Positions 46,830 to 59,312 of a stretch of 64,000 nucleotides of DNA are shown here, piece by piece. Under the pieces are notes generated by a model, which was given only the letters and a program-made list of their open reading frames with translations, made no database searches and was not told where the DNA came from. The stretch's first letter is position 1; each line of letters starts with the position of its first letter. Source of the stretch: Hippophae tibetana (Eukaryota > Streptophyta > Magnoliopsida > Rosales > Elaeagnaceae); NCBI GenBank assembly GCA_037013495.1, contig CM072802.1:42384501-42448500 (forward strand), read 5' to 3'. The position numbers and the translations under genes were made by a program.

Positions 46830-48637
46830 TGTAAGTACCATTGTACTCATTTCTAGGTGTTGGCTGCTGTTGTGTAAAATTCATTGTTTGTTTTATTCTT
46901 ACGTAGTGTAATACAAACATGCACATAGTTATGAACATTATGTGAGCATGTTTACAAAAACACAAGGTTAATTTTTGTAGTATGAATTCTAGGTGGAGTA
47001 TTGCTAGTGTTTCCTCATGTTTTTGTTTTATTTCTAGTGCGGGTATTTATTGAATGTACCCAAAAAAATTGTAATGAAAAAATTTGAATTTTTAGCACCT
47101 TGCCACTAAACTTGCCACCACCTTAGGCAAGGTGGCTGGGGAGGTGATTGGTCAGTGGAAAATCTAAGTTCTATAAATACTCCTAATTTCTTCCTATTTG
47201 GTATTTAGACAAACTATCAATGCTCTATCAAATTAACACTAGTTCTTTCTATTTTCGGATCACTAGTACCTTATGTGTTGTTGGGTATTAGTGATTCTTG
47301 ATTGTGTGAGAAAAATCATACTAGTGAGTGGTAAGTATTGAAGGAAATGTTTGTAATTGGTTTATATGAGGTGAACCGTGTGTGGGATGGTGGTTGTCTT
47401 TGTCTAACTTTTTATACGTGAGAACCTCTTTGTGAGAGGGCAAAGTTAAATTATTTGAGTTCCGACATCATGGGATGTGGGTCCCTTGGTGGTTTATGGT
47501 GGATTATGTGTCCTTGTTTGTTTATTGGGTGTTCCAGTTCAAGGGTGGTTCTATTAATTGTGCACATCACTCATTACTCATCCATGATTTTTTATCACAC
47601 CTCGTTAGATGGTGTTGGCTTTGGAGGTGAATTGAGTTCATGTGTCAAGCCAGTTTATTACAAAGGCAGCAAGCAAAAGCATTAAATAGGAAGTTAGGAC
47701 AAAGGTCCTAACTGATAAAGGTAATTTTAGTTTTATTTCTTTCAGAGTTATAATTGATTTATTATTTAGTGGATTTCTTACTGTTGAGTGGTTGCCATAA
47801 GCAACCCGAGGATGTTACCACTTAGATAGATTTTTTATGTGGGTTTACCTTATTATTTTTGACGTCTAAATGGTGTATATTTGTATACATTGAAGTTTAA
47901 AATCTAATTAGAAAATTTATAATATTTATCACATACTTTCTATTTATTGAATTTGTATATCTACTTCTTTATTATATTGCTTGTCTGTATTTATTTATGT
48001 TACTACCGTGATTATCTAACTGATGTTTTTACCTCCGATGTTTGTGAGGTTGGGTTGAGTCCTTAACTTGATTATGGATCGGGTCTTGGACTTCTTCTTA
48101 GTAGACATGCATGTTTAGATTATATGTTAATATAATTTGCCTTTTATTTGCACAAATGCTTGATGTGAGTCTCCAAGGAGTCTATATCTCCTTACCTTGA
48201 ATATGTACCAGATGTCAGACTCTTTATTAGGGTTTTTTGTTTACGTTTAATTGCATGTTATGAAAGGGCAATCATCATTTACCAAATATGTTTTCACATA
48301 TGAGGTCTTGAAGTGATTGGAAATCCTTTTAGCTTTTCGATATGTATGCATATGTCACAAACTGTGTATTGGTTTCCATGTATGCATGTTGTTACTCTAG
48401 ACGTGAGCCTATGTGGCACATTGTCACTAGCGTGCATTTTGAAGATTGTATTTGTTTTGTACTTCCACTATGTCAATTACATAATTCACATTGTGAGGCC
48501 TACTTGGCTGAATTGATATAGAGCTCGTGAAAATATGGCATGGTGTCGTGTTTCCACCCCTTATCTAGATTTTGGTTATCTATTTGAGTCAGACGAACAA
48601 TTGGCCTTTGTGTAATTGTTCCTATATATGAGAATCT
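46830..48637 (+). repeat. Sire-3 5' LTR
   Basis: It begins TGTAAGTACC and is collinear with 63,106-64,000 and with the Sire-1 LTR. A TATA box CTATAAATA lies at 47,171-47,179. The end lies just before the primer-binding site; the last few bases are uncertain. Confidence 0.75.
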
Positions 48638-48640
48638 TAT

Positions 48641-48652
48641 TGGTATCAAAGC
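48641..48652 (+). other. Sire-3 primer-binding site (initiator Met tRNA)
   Basis: TGGTATCAAAGC is one base from the standard initiator-Met primer-binding site and is preceded by the ..TAT spacer often seen in Sireviruses. Confidence 0.78.
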
Positions 48653-50262
48653 CGATCACCCTTATTTAGGCTTAACCACCTTGGTGTTTGATCCTAAAAC
48701 TCTATCTACATATAAACACACCTTGTTTGTTTGTTCCCTTTGTCACCAGTTGTATAGGCTATTTATGTTTTGTGAGGTTTTTTATCTCCATGAAATTTTG
48801 GTGTCAGTATATTCCTTGATTACTTGTTCATGCATATCTCTTTCTCTCTCTTTACTTCTTTGTCATGTATAGTAAGTTAATTGCTTTATTTGTTGCTATA
48901 CTAGACTGTTTAAACCTATACTAGTATTCCCCCATGCTAGTTTCTTTGGCATGCTTTTGTGTGTGTTTTCCTTGCTTACTACTTACTTCTGTGTGGCTAT
49001 TTGCATGAGCATCATGTCATATGTAATGTCAAAGTATTAAGATCTTTCTTCTTATAGCCTAGTCATTTATATGCCATGCCATATAGAATACAAAGTATTA
49101 AGATCTTTATTCTTACATCCTAATCGTTTATATGCCATGCCATATAGAATACAAAGTATTAAGATATTTCTTCTCTTTTATTCCTAGTATGTTGAGTGCT
49201 AGTTCTCTATTTTTCTGCTGCTAATTAATGTTCCTCTTTTGCTTGCACTTCCTTTTCTTGTGCTTTAGTTCATCTGTTTGGAGAATTCTAAGGTGTGTTA
49301 AAAGTTTAAGTACATCAGTGTTTATCTATACAATTCTTGTTTTGGTTTTCCATGTTCATTTGTATGCAATATAGATTATTTACCTGTCTTTAGGACTCTA
49401 GACTTACATGCATTGTTGTGACTAGACTTGTGTGTTTAGTTGGTATTCTTGGTGTTTAGGGCGTTGACTATGTCTAAGCATGTATCTTGTTTCTGTGTTG
49501 GAACTTGAACCTTTCTCACATGCTTAGATGTTTTTGTAGAATCCCTTGTTTCATTTCTCTCTTGAGGATCTTACCTATGTTGCTCACTATTTAATTAGTT
49601 TATTTCCTTATCTTAACTAGCAATGATGTAAATGTTGCTTATGATCTCATTTGAGTTAACAGTGTGTAATTTCTTGCCTTTTCTCTCTCTGAAGGAAACA
49701 ATGTATGGTTTGTGCAGATAATTTCTCTTAGCATACTTCCTTATCTTTTAGGCTAGTGATCTTCTTTGAGGCCATGCTTGTCATCTCAACTGTTTGTTTT
49801 TGTGTTACTTTTTTTGTTTCTCTGAACTGTGTTTAAAAATTAAAAACAAGTTATTTTTTCTACTGGTGGTTGGCATTTTCCTTTTATGCTTTCTCTCTCT
49901 TCCTAGGATTGTTCTGGATATTTTTCTATGCTCCTAACTTTCTACATGTGAAATGAACTTTGTTTAAGGGACCTTGGATGTTTTATGATTAGCATGATTT
50001 TGACTTAAACTTGTATAAGGTTGTCTTGATGTGTGTATTTCTTAAAGCGTATGTATGGTTAAATTCTTCTTGTCTTCTTAAAATGAGCTATTACTTCGTA
50101 CATGTGCCTTAGTGTTTTGAATTTGTATGGATGTTTCGAGAAGTGTGTGTGGATTCTTGTTTAAATGATTTATATGACTCTAACAATCTTTAGAATCCAC
50201 GTGTAATATCTCTCGAGGCAAAATCCTTGGTACTACTTAGATATAAAGATGATTAAGGCTAT
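48653..50262 (+). other. Sire-3 interior, non-coding, with a 61-bp tandem repeat
   Basis: No gag or pol is present. A 61-bp unit is repeated about 2.5 times at 49,010-49,175, with AAAGTATTAAGATCTTT starting at 49,031, 49,092 and 49,153. The rest is T-rich, without recognisable features. Athila-3 is inserted at 50,263. Confidence 0.65.
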
Positions 50263-51987
50263 TGATAAGTGCTCAAAAGCACTTAATATATGTTGATTTT
50301 ATGCATGTTAAATGATTATATAAATTTTTATTTGCTTTTTTTACTATCATTTTATGTAAATATATCTTTTCGGAATCATGGGTACATTTTGTTATTTTTT
50401 AGGCATTCCTTGTGTTTAAAAGGATTCAACATAAAGAATTTTACTTGAAGCCATACATTACAACTTAAAGGATTAAAAAAATATATATGTAAAGCATTAC
50501 ATATGCTTTAAAATTTTGAAAAAAGAAATACAAGAAAAAAAGTTTCTACGTAATGCAGATTAAAGTGTGCCATGGCATAAAAATATTGTGAGCCGTGTGG
50601 TAAGGCAAAAGGGAAAAATCAAATGTGTCCTAGATATGATACATGCTATGGCATGAAAACATTGTGTACCACTACGCGAGTATAGTGGATCATGCCCAAA
50701 ACCGTGTAGAGGCTGTGTATTCTACAAAATGGAAAAGATGTATACTGCAGCACCAAGCTAATTTTCTATATTTTTCTCCTTTTCTGACCCATAAAAGGTC
50801 CTTATTTCTATAGTAAAAATATGAATCAAATAATCTATTAATCCTATATCTTTCTTAGCTTCTTAAGCTTTTATTTTATTAGTTTAAAGTTCTTCTCTCA
50901 ATTAAGAGTGGAACAAATCTAGTTTATGTAATAGTTTTAGATTCAATTCAAAAACCAATATAGCAATTATGTTGAGGTTTTCCAAAACAGAAGTAATTCA
51001 AAAGAATTCTATGTTATATTTAAATGTATTCTTTTCATATAATCGCTAAGTGTTGTTTTACATGTTATATGTTTAATTTATTGATCATTTATTGAATTAT
51101 GCACATTTGACTATAAATAATATGGGATATTGGTAATGTCGTTACCTTTGTGAAATATTAAAATAGGTAAATTATTTTTATAAAATTATTTAAGTTTAAT
51201 TTATTCATCAAAATAAACAAAAGTTTGTTAAGAAAAAGTATATTGACGTATACTTTTTCGTAGTAAATTAAAGAGTTAGATTTATGATTTAATTATCTAA
51301 ATCTTATTTAGAGTGCTACTCTTAAATCTTTGATCAATATCAATTGCATATTTAGTGTGAAAATTCTATTTTAAATATTTTTACAAGAATTACTAATTAA
51401 AAATTTATTGACGACATATTTTTAGTAGTATTTTTAAAATCTAAAAACTAGTTTCTAGATATTTTAATCATTAAGTTTACTTAGACACCTTAATAAGAGT
51501 TTAAATTATTAGATTTGATCGAATATGACAATTGAATGGTTCATTAATTTCTTAGAAAAAAAGCATAATTTAATTAAAATTAATTGCTAGACCCGACTGA
51601 ATGTTGTATGTGATTTTAATTAATTTTTTTTTAAATATATATGATATAATCAATAATCTTAATTCATATATTTAATAACCTATTTAATATTGAACAAGCA
51701 TGATTAACTAACAAATATATTCTATAAATTCTACACTAAATGACAAATGTTTATTGAATCTATCTTTAATTTTATTTCATTATTTTAGATAATCAACCAA
51801 AATAATCGTGAGAGGGCATTTATGTTTTTAATTTCGATTTTAAGAATTTATTGAATTATTTAAAAATCATATAATTTCTTTTTAGACTAACCTTGAAAGT
51901 ACACTTATCATTTTATATAACTGATTTATGCACTTACGAGTTATTTTATAAATTATACAAATTTGGGCGCAACAATTTTGTGTATCG
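50263..51987 (+). repeat. Athila-3 5' LTR
   Basis: It starts TGATAAGTGCTCAAAAGCAC, as does the 3' LTR at 59,712. Its U3 (50,560-50,720) has several copies of a unit like GCCATGGCATAAAAATATTGTG, and a 'CCATAAAAGG' TATA-like box lies near 50,790. The end is placed before 'AGTTTTTGGC'. Confidence 0.82.
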
Positions 51988-51993
51988 AGTTTT

Positions 51994-52011
51994 TGGCACT
52001 GTTGTCGATGA
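51994..52011 (+). other. Athila-3 primer-binding site, decayed
   Basis: TGGCACTGTTGTCGATGA aligns without gaps to the tRNA-Asp site of Athila-1 with a few mismatches, mostly transitions at former CpG or CpNpG positions. Confidence 0.75.
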
Positions 52012-52479
52012 ATAGTAGCATTTTTAAATTTTTATTTTCAAAATATTAAAAAATATTTGTATTTGAAATACAGTAATTTTTATATAAAATTTTAGAATAT
52101 CTAGGTTATTAATTAATTTCATATATTTGAAATATTAAATTTTCTTTTAAAAATTTCTGATTTTCTTTTATAAAAATATTCTTTAAAACTTTATTTTCTT
52201 TTCTTTTTAAATTCAAAAACAATTATTTATTTTTAATTTAATTTTCTTTATTTTATAAATTCTTTTACTCTTTTATTTCTTTTCATTTTTTTTAATTTTG
52301 TCATAAATTGTTTGATGCATAATTTATTTTACTAACACCTGTTTAATTTTATTATTTTTACTATGTTTTTGGTATTTCTATGTTAGAACATGTATTTTTT
52401 TTATAAATTTGTATATTTATTTTATCTTTTATTTTTTTAACTTAACAGGTGAAAGTAAATTCTTTTTTTATTAGTATAT

Positions 52480-53194
52480 GCGAGATAGGAGGTCATTAGG
52501 GTACCTTCTCATACCTTTCAATAATAATATACATAGACCATCTATAATATCAAAATGGCTAGACTTTGATGTCCCATAACCTTTTGTAAAACAACTTTGT
52601 CAATTTGACCTTGATCCTTTACATAAACCACAAAACATAGGGGAAAATCCACCATGAAGAGAGAGCATAATGAAAGAGTTTTCAAGGCTAATAATTGGCA
52701 CTAGAACTACCTCTATCCATTTGGGTTAGCCTACTAGGACCTATGAATTATGAAATATTCATTTTTTCATGCTTCCTTTTTTTCATGCTTCCTTCTTTTC
52801 ATGGACTGCCTAATGAAAACTCTTTGTCTTTTATTAGGGAATTTTACTTTATAATCCAGACATTACCCCTAGGTGTACTTATTGAGAATCAACTCAAAAT
52901 GAGATGTTTCTCCTAAACCCTTAAAGGTAGGGCCAAGGCATGGTTAATGTCACTTCCTTCATGTTTCCTAATGACTTGAGAGGAAGTCTACAAAATATTT
53001 ATGGGAAAATTGTATTCCCATAAAAAATACATCAAATTTGAGAAGATTGCCACTTTCTCTCAGATAGAGGGAGAACCTTCTTATGAATCATGGGATAGGT
53101 TCAAAATATTTCCCACTCAATGCCCCCATCATAGCTACCCACTGCAACTACAAAACCAATGTTTTTATGATGGATTAATACAAGAATATCATTC
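52480..53194 (+). pseudogene. Athila-3 gag, first part
   Basis: Segments typical of Athila gag appear in order: 'GLPNENSLSFIREF', 'GRAKAWLMSLPS' with 'MTWEEVYKIFMGKL', then 'FEGEPSYESWDRFK'-like wording ('IEGEPSYESWDRFK') and 'QCPHHSYPLQLQNQCFYDGL'. The capsid region is thus represented. It is a broken fossil, and S3 is inserted directly after it. Confidence 0.8.
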
Positions 53195-55012
53195 TGATGA
53201 GCGAATCATTTCATAGAAAATGATAAGTATACTCCTACGGTCGATTTAAGGAAGGATTGTGTGTGGTTTTTAATTTATTATTCAAACTTTTAAAAACGAA
53301 ATTAAATCCTAAACATCCTGTCACGATATTTTGGGGTTTTTGTGTTTTTAATCTACTTACATAAAAATAAACATAGATTCAATAAACATTTATGCAAATT
53401 TTATCATTTATAATGGCCGAGTATTTATGGATATAATAACTAAGTTAATTATGCTTGCTCATATTATCTAGGTTATTAAAGATATGAATTGATATTTATT
53501 GATTCTCCCTTTTTTGTATGAATACCACCTTTGGTGGGGTTAGATATTCTTTGTTAACTAAACAAATCAATTAACACCTATGGGTGGGGTTGATAACTAA
53601 TATGCTTAATTAAATTAATTCCTTTTTCTAAGAGATTGAAAATGAACCATTTAAATGCCACCTTTGGTGGGGTTAGACAGTTTAAACTTTATTCAAGGTG
53701 TCCAAATTAAACCTAAGAATTTAGTTATCCGAGTACTAACTTTCAAGTTTTAAAACCACTACCGAAAACATGTCGTCAATACATTTTCAGATAATAATTC
53801 TTATAAAAACTTTTGAAATAGAGCTTCACTCTAACTACCGGGCGATTTTACCATCAAATAAAAGAGCACTACTCTAAATCAGACCAGATAACTAAACCTT
53901 AAACTCTAATTTTCAGGTTTAAGTTTGTAATGAAAAATAATATATTTCTCTCTAACATTCTTAATATAAAATCTTGAATAAAAACAAAATCAATTCATTT
54001 TAGAGATTTTTACCTATTTAATGTTTCGCAAGCATAACAACGTCATTATTACATCATGTTTACTAAACAACTAGCACAGTTAAATTTAATCACAGACAAA
54101 TTAAATATAACATGTAACAATAAAGCATAAAAAATAACTGTAAAGAAAATAAAATCCTTACAGAACTTCGACGCTATTCCCGTTGCTGGAAAAAACCTCC
54201 AAGCGGAATTTGCACTTCCATTTATTCAATCAAAAAGCTAATAAATTACATAAACATAACTAGTTCTTCCCAAAAGGGAAGAACTCTAAAACTAAGAGAA
54301 ATTAACTAACAAAAGCTAAAAACTAAGAAAAACTAAAGAAAAACTAAAAATCTAAGAAAAGAGAGAAAGAAAGAAGAGAGAAGTGTGTTTTGAAGTGAAG
54401 GGAATGGGGGTATTTATAGGTGAGGATGGAGAGAAAAAATGAGTAAACAAATGTAAAAACGCGTAATGGAAATGCTGAGGTCATTAATGACGTCAGTATG
54501 ACGTCATGGGGGCGGTTGCACGTGAAAAATGGAGCGAAAAGGCATCGGCGCGCACGGAAGGGGCTGCTGGGCGCGCACGGATGGCTATCACTGCGCGCAG
54601 GGGGGCGCGCGTGAACAATAGCCACGCGCTGGGGCGCGCGCGGATTGGGAGATAGGCGCGCGCGGGATGGGGCTTGGGCGCGTGCGGCTGGGCGCTGGCG
54701 CGCACGGGTTGGGGCGCGCGGCTGGGCAGCTTCGCGGCGCGGCGACGCGATTTTCTCCTTTTTGACATTTTTGACCCATTTTGTCCAATTTTTCCATACT
54801 TGTTGACCTTTCCCAATTTATTTATTAATATATTTGTGATGTATTGCTTCCAATATTCCTCTTTGAGTCTTTAAGTTGTGTTTTTAAGCCAAAATACCTG
54901 AAAAACAATAAAAATACCCGTGATTCCAAAAAAGACAAATTTATATAAATATATTTAATCAATTAATGTGCATAAAATCATGGTTATGTTAGTGCTTTTT
55001 GAGCACTCATCA
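53195..55012 (-). mobile_element. S3: solo LTR, GC-rich-promoter Athila subfamily
   Basis: This is a solo LTR with TGATGAG..CTCATCA-type ends and a perfect CATTC duplication (53,190-53,194 and 55,013-55,017). It is inserted in the gag of Athila-3, whose similarity resumes directly at 55,013. It reads on the minus strand. The U3 contains a GC-rich block (54,510-54,750), two TGACGTCA palindromes (54,488-54,495 and 54,499-54,506) and a TATA box near 54,410-54,418. It is close kin of S4 at 61,149. Confidence 0.9.
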
Positions 55013-55700
55013 CATTCCACCATTGATAATGCTGCTAGTGGAGCCATAGGAGAGAAAATAGCCTTATACACTTGCAATCTCTATGAGATGTTAGGAGTTA
55101 ATTTCCAACAAAATAGCTCCAGAGTGAAGAGAGTAGGAGTCCATGAAATTGACTATGATACTGAAGTTCAAATGCAACTTACTCACTTGACTAAGCAAGT
55201 TTCACTTCTAACTACACATGCCACAATAAAGAAAGAATAATATGGTATATGCAGTACTTTGGGACATGGTGCTGATACCTATATATATATCAATCATAAC
55301 CTATTGCTAGACCCAAGTAGGTCAATGTACTGGGGGATACCAACCTAGACCTAGGTATGACCCCGATGCTAATACCTATAATCCGGGGTGGAGGAATCAT
55401 CCTAATTTCTCTTAGAGCTAGAACAACCCTCCATTTTCCCAAAGTTCAAATCCATCGGGTCAGAAATTCCACTAACAACTACAAAGAAATCCTCTCAATA
55501 AGCCAAATCTAAAGGAAAACTTGAATTTCTTCATTCAAGTAAGTAGTGACAAATAGTCAAGGACTAATCAAAAGTTAGACTTTGTAGAAATTTTCATTAT
55601 AAAAATGGAAAAAACAATTGGAACAGTTAACCGAGCACTTGTATAAATAATGACAAGGCAAGAAATAACTACAAGGTTAGAAAATTTTATGTATTATTAT
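55013..55700 (+). pseudogene. Athila-3 gag, second part
   Basis: It continues with 'TIDNAASGAIGEK' and 'GVHEIDYDTEVQMQLTHLTKQ', matching the post-capsid region of Athila gag. At about 55,372-55,411 the near-invariant Athila motif 'NPGWRNHPNFS' follows. It is broken. Confidence 0.8.
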
Positions 55701-55789
55701 TTATTTTATATGATTTTTTTTAAATTTATGTGTGGTTAATAAATATGAATTTTTATTTATCTTAATATAAAAAAAGGGAACAAGAAAAA

Positions 55790-56000
55790 ATTGAGAAATG
55801 TAGATTAGGACGTGCCACGACATGAAAAATTGGTGCACCATAGCATAAGGTAAAATTTGTAACAATCAGAAATGTAGAACATTATGCACCGTTACAAGAA
55901 AAACATGTGCATTGTAGCCTACATATAGATTTTTTCCTACAAATCCTTTCTCCTATGCATAATCATACATATCTCTCATTGTTTTGCAAAAACCCACTTC
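55790..56000 (+). promoter_or_regulatory. LTR-promoter-like segment between the two Athila-3 ORFs
   Basis: The words CGTGCCACGACATGAAAAATTGGTG and 'CACCATAGCATAAGG' echo the U3 repeats of the Athila-3 LTR (50,560-50,720). They are followed by 'CCTACATATAGATTT', a TATA-like spot. The segment lies upstream of the late ORF and may be an internal promoter, or just a U3 fragment. Confidence 0.35.
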
Positions 56001-56389
56001 TATCTCCTACAAACATCAGCATAACTCTCAAAATCCCAACTTTATTTAATTTTTCTTTCAAACCTTTACTAGTAATAATTTTTCTAACAATTTCCTACCG
56101 ATCATGTCAAGAATTTTTCAATTTCTTCAACAAAATCAAGAATCTCCTTCTTCAACAAAATAAGTGTTCTTCATTGTTCTTCTTTCCACAACAATACAAG
56201 TAAATTTTCATAAAATTTTAGAGTTTTAGTCTTTAATTAAATTCTTATAAATTCGTGGAAATTATTGTGATTTAAGAATTTCAAAACCCTAAATTGGAAA
56301 AAGAGGTGTTAGAAAAAATATTGGATCATATGCATTGTTGTCTAGAATTTCTATGAACTCCATAAATTTAAATTTTGTTTTAAGTTTGA

Positions 56390-57290
56390 AAATGAAAGGA
56401 AAGAAGGTTTCAACTTCTAGAGATTATGATAATTCAAAGCTCTTTAGTTATGATGCTAAAGTCTGCTTTAAAAAATATCAAAAGTAAATAAAGGGTTTAT
56501 ATTAGAAAGAGGGATGGAGTTTTATGATGGACCTAAGGGAATTACTAATGTAATAGTTGTCCGAGGCTAGAAAAGGTTTGTAAAAGAACGAGAGGTTGCT
56601 GTTGAATCTCTTATTCTGGAATTCTATGCAAATTTTCTTGATGCTGTTGATGACAAAGTTTTGGTTAGGAATGTACTGGATCTATGTGGACATATTGATA
56701 TAAATGCTCACTATTATTTAGTGTAAATTGGATAAGGTGAGTATGAGTAGTATCTTAGTAATATGGAATATACTACAGTTTTAGAAGCCTTAAAATACAA
56801 AATGTTGAGTGATTTTAGCTAATTTTAAGCATAAAGGTTTTCAAGCAAAGTATTTGGATAAAATTTCAATAATTTGGTAGTACTTTGTTTGTTCTAGGAT
56901 GATGCCCACCAAACATAATAGTACTGTTGATAGAGAAAGGGATATTGTTTTTATACATTGCATCCAAGATGCCCATGGATGTTGGAGCAATAATTCACTA
57001 AAGAGTTAAATTGTCTACAAATAGTCACGATATGGGCTTCTTTTTCCCAATTGAATAACTTCTTTGTGTAAGGAATTAGGTGTACACCATTCAAAAGGTG
57101 ATGTTATTATACAATATGGTGGCTTATCGAACATGAATTACTTTGGTGGGCTTACTTCTAGTATGAACATTATTCCAAGAGAAAGAAGAGCCATTCATCC
57201 ATCAAGAATGTCTATGAAAGATCAATTTCATAATTTTAGTGAGAGAATAAGTTATATGGAAGAATACCAACAAGCTTATTTTACCAAATA
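56390..57290 (+). pseudogene. Athila-3 late ORF, 'putative plant transposon protein'-like
   Basis: From an ATG near 56,392, segments such as 'SRDYDNSKLFSYDAKVCFKK', 'RGMEFYDGPKGITNV', 'EVAVESLILEFYANFLDAVD' and 'LCKELGVHHSKGD' appear in order. They resemble the domain found in the ORF after pol in many Athila elements, whose function is unknown. A C-terminal charged helix (ERISYMEEYQQAYF) ends it. It is broken by several interruptions. Confidence 0.55.
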
Positions 57291-58897
57291 ATAAGCATTC
57301 CTAAATCAGCGATAACGTGATCAAATGGAACATAATCAATTAATGTATGAAATGAACTAATAAAAATTAAGTCATCTTGGGGTGGATACAAGTCATTTAA
57401 CAACACTCAAGTATCCTCATTATGAATGCAATTTTATACCACCAAAATGATCATGACAACAAGAACCTCAAGATCAAGGTTCAAATGACATGGAGAACTC
57501 TAATTAGATACAAAATAAATTTACTTTTGATGTTTTTTTTGTTTGATTGTTATTTATTTTCAATATTGTATTTATCTATATTTTTATTATGTTATTTTAT
57601 TTCCTATTTTTGTGAATATTATTTAGAAATGTTAATTTTATAGTTGTTCGTTTGACTTTGTGAGAAATATACATATGTGTAATATTAATATGTTTGGATT
57701 GATAGACACACCAGTAATTCCATACCAACCTTTAAAGAGGCTCAATAAATGGGTAAATTTTCTTTCTTTACTCTTCATATTTAATTTATAATTGTTATAT
57801 TGAGGGTAATGTAAGTTGTATGTTAAGGGTAGGAAAAAGTTACATTATAAAATTTTGTGCTAAATTGAATTTTTTATGTTAACATGTTTACAATTTTGTG
57901 TGATTTTATTTATTTTATTTTATTAGGAATATTTGATTTATTTTTTAAATTTTTCTTACAAAATTATCATATCTTTTTATTTAATTTTAAGAAAATCATA
58001 AAGTCTTTGTATTGTTAGATTAATTTCAAAAACATTTCATGGAGTAATGTGATAATTAGTTAGTTTTTGTGATAATTAGTATTTCATGACAAATGTTGAA
58101 ATTGAAATAAACCTAAAATTGGCGTTGAGGAATCAAATAGTAGAGACTACCCTTGTGAGAATATATTTTAAGCCATTATCATCCCATTCTGAGTGATGAT
58201 ACTTTTTCTACTCTTTAAACACTCTTCTTATCAATTATAATTGTTATATTATCTCTATAGGTTTTTTCATTGAATGTTGTGACTTTTACATCTAATAAAT
58301 TGTCATATATTTATTTTTATTACTTGAATTGAATAAATTAATTAGATATTCAAAGTATATGCACTTTTTTCATTAATGCATGGATATTAAAAAGGAGATA
58401 TATATAGGGTTCCTAAATAAAAAAAATAAAAAAATAGAAAGTCACTAAATAGCTATTCACTATATCATACAATATATGCATAATCCATACATATGTCATT
58501 TCTCTAAAAAGGAGTATGTCAAGAAAAAAAGAGAGATAAAAGAAAAAAAAAGAGAAAAAAAAATGAATAGTATAAACTACATACCAACCCATTATCTTTC
58601 AAAGTTGTGAGAATTAGCTAAATACAAAAGAAAAAATATATAGGAAATAATTCCCCAATAAGTCATTTGCATTTTTTTCATCTCCGAAAAAGCATTACTT
58701 GGGATTTTTATTTGATGAATTTGATTAATATGTGAAAGTAATTTGTGGTTTCTTTATAAAATTATTTTATTTGATTTCTTTCATGAGATAAATATGATGC
58801 ACCACTTTGGGTTTTTTATTCTTTATACATTTGTGAACTATTAGTTCATTTCTATACATAAATTCTTTCAAATATATCTTTGAATGAGTCCTTGAAC
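57291..58897 (+). other. Athila-3 3' non-coding part
   Basis: It is AT-rich and collinear with Athila-2 29.8-30.9 kb on the other strand, for example 'GAGGGTAATGTAAGTTGTATG' and 'GGCGTTGAGGAATCAAATAGT'. No gene is seen. The conservation between two independent copies suggests it was part of the family's mobile unit. Confidence 0.6.
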
Positions 58898-59312
58898 TAG
58901 GGGTGTCCATAAACCGGTCCGGACCGGACCAAACGGTTTTACAAATCAAAAAGTCTGGTCCGGTTTGTATTTATTAAAACTGTTTTTCAAATGATCTGGT
59001 CTGGTTTGTATTTATTAAAACCATTTTTCAAATGGTCCGGTCCAGTTTAAACTGGTTGAACCGGACCGGACTAGTTTAATAAATATATTAAAATTTTCAC
59101 ATTATTTCTGATTAACGGTGTCCAAAAACCAAACCAAATCGAAAACCGAACCAGACCGGACCGAATAGTTTTATAAATCAAACGGTCTGGTCTGATTTGT
59201 ATTAATTAAAACCATTTCAAATGATCTAGTCTGATTCAGTCTGAGTAATATAAATGGTCTGATCCAGTTAATTGTTTTTTCCAAAACCGGGCCGGACCGG
59301 TGGACACCCCTA
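58898..59312. mobile_element. hAT-like MITE with CCGGTCCGGACCGG repeats
   Basis: The 415-bp element has terminal inverted repeats TAGGGGTGTCCA..TGGACACCCCTA. It is flanked by 8-bp repeats CCTTGAAC and GCTTTAAC (6 of 8 identical), the duplication size of hAT transposons. The Athila-2 interior has the unoccupied site on its minus strand (plus 29,796-29,810), where one ACTTCAAC-like copy lies between the same flanks. The interior is built from repeats of a word like GGTCTGGTCCGGTTTGTATT and has no coding capacity. Confidence 0.85.

Noticed and set aside
49010-49175. CRISPR-like direct repeats
   Set aside because: A plain 61-bp tandem repeat without unique spacers, in plant DNA.
54344-54874. Overlapping frames on both strands rich in Arg, Ala and Pro in S3
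   Set aside because: They are products of the CGCG-rich LTR promoter block. Several frames are open only because GC-rich DNA lacks stops, and there is no domain.
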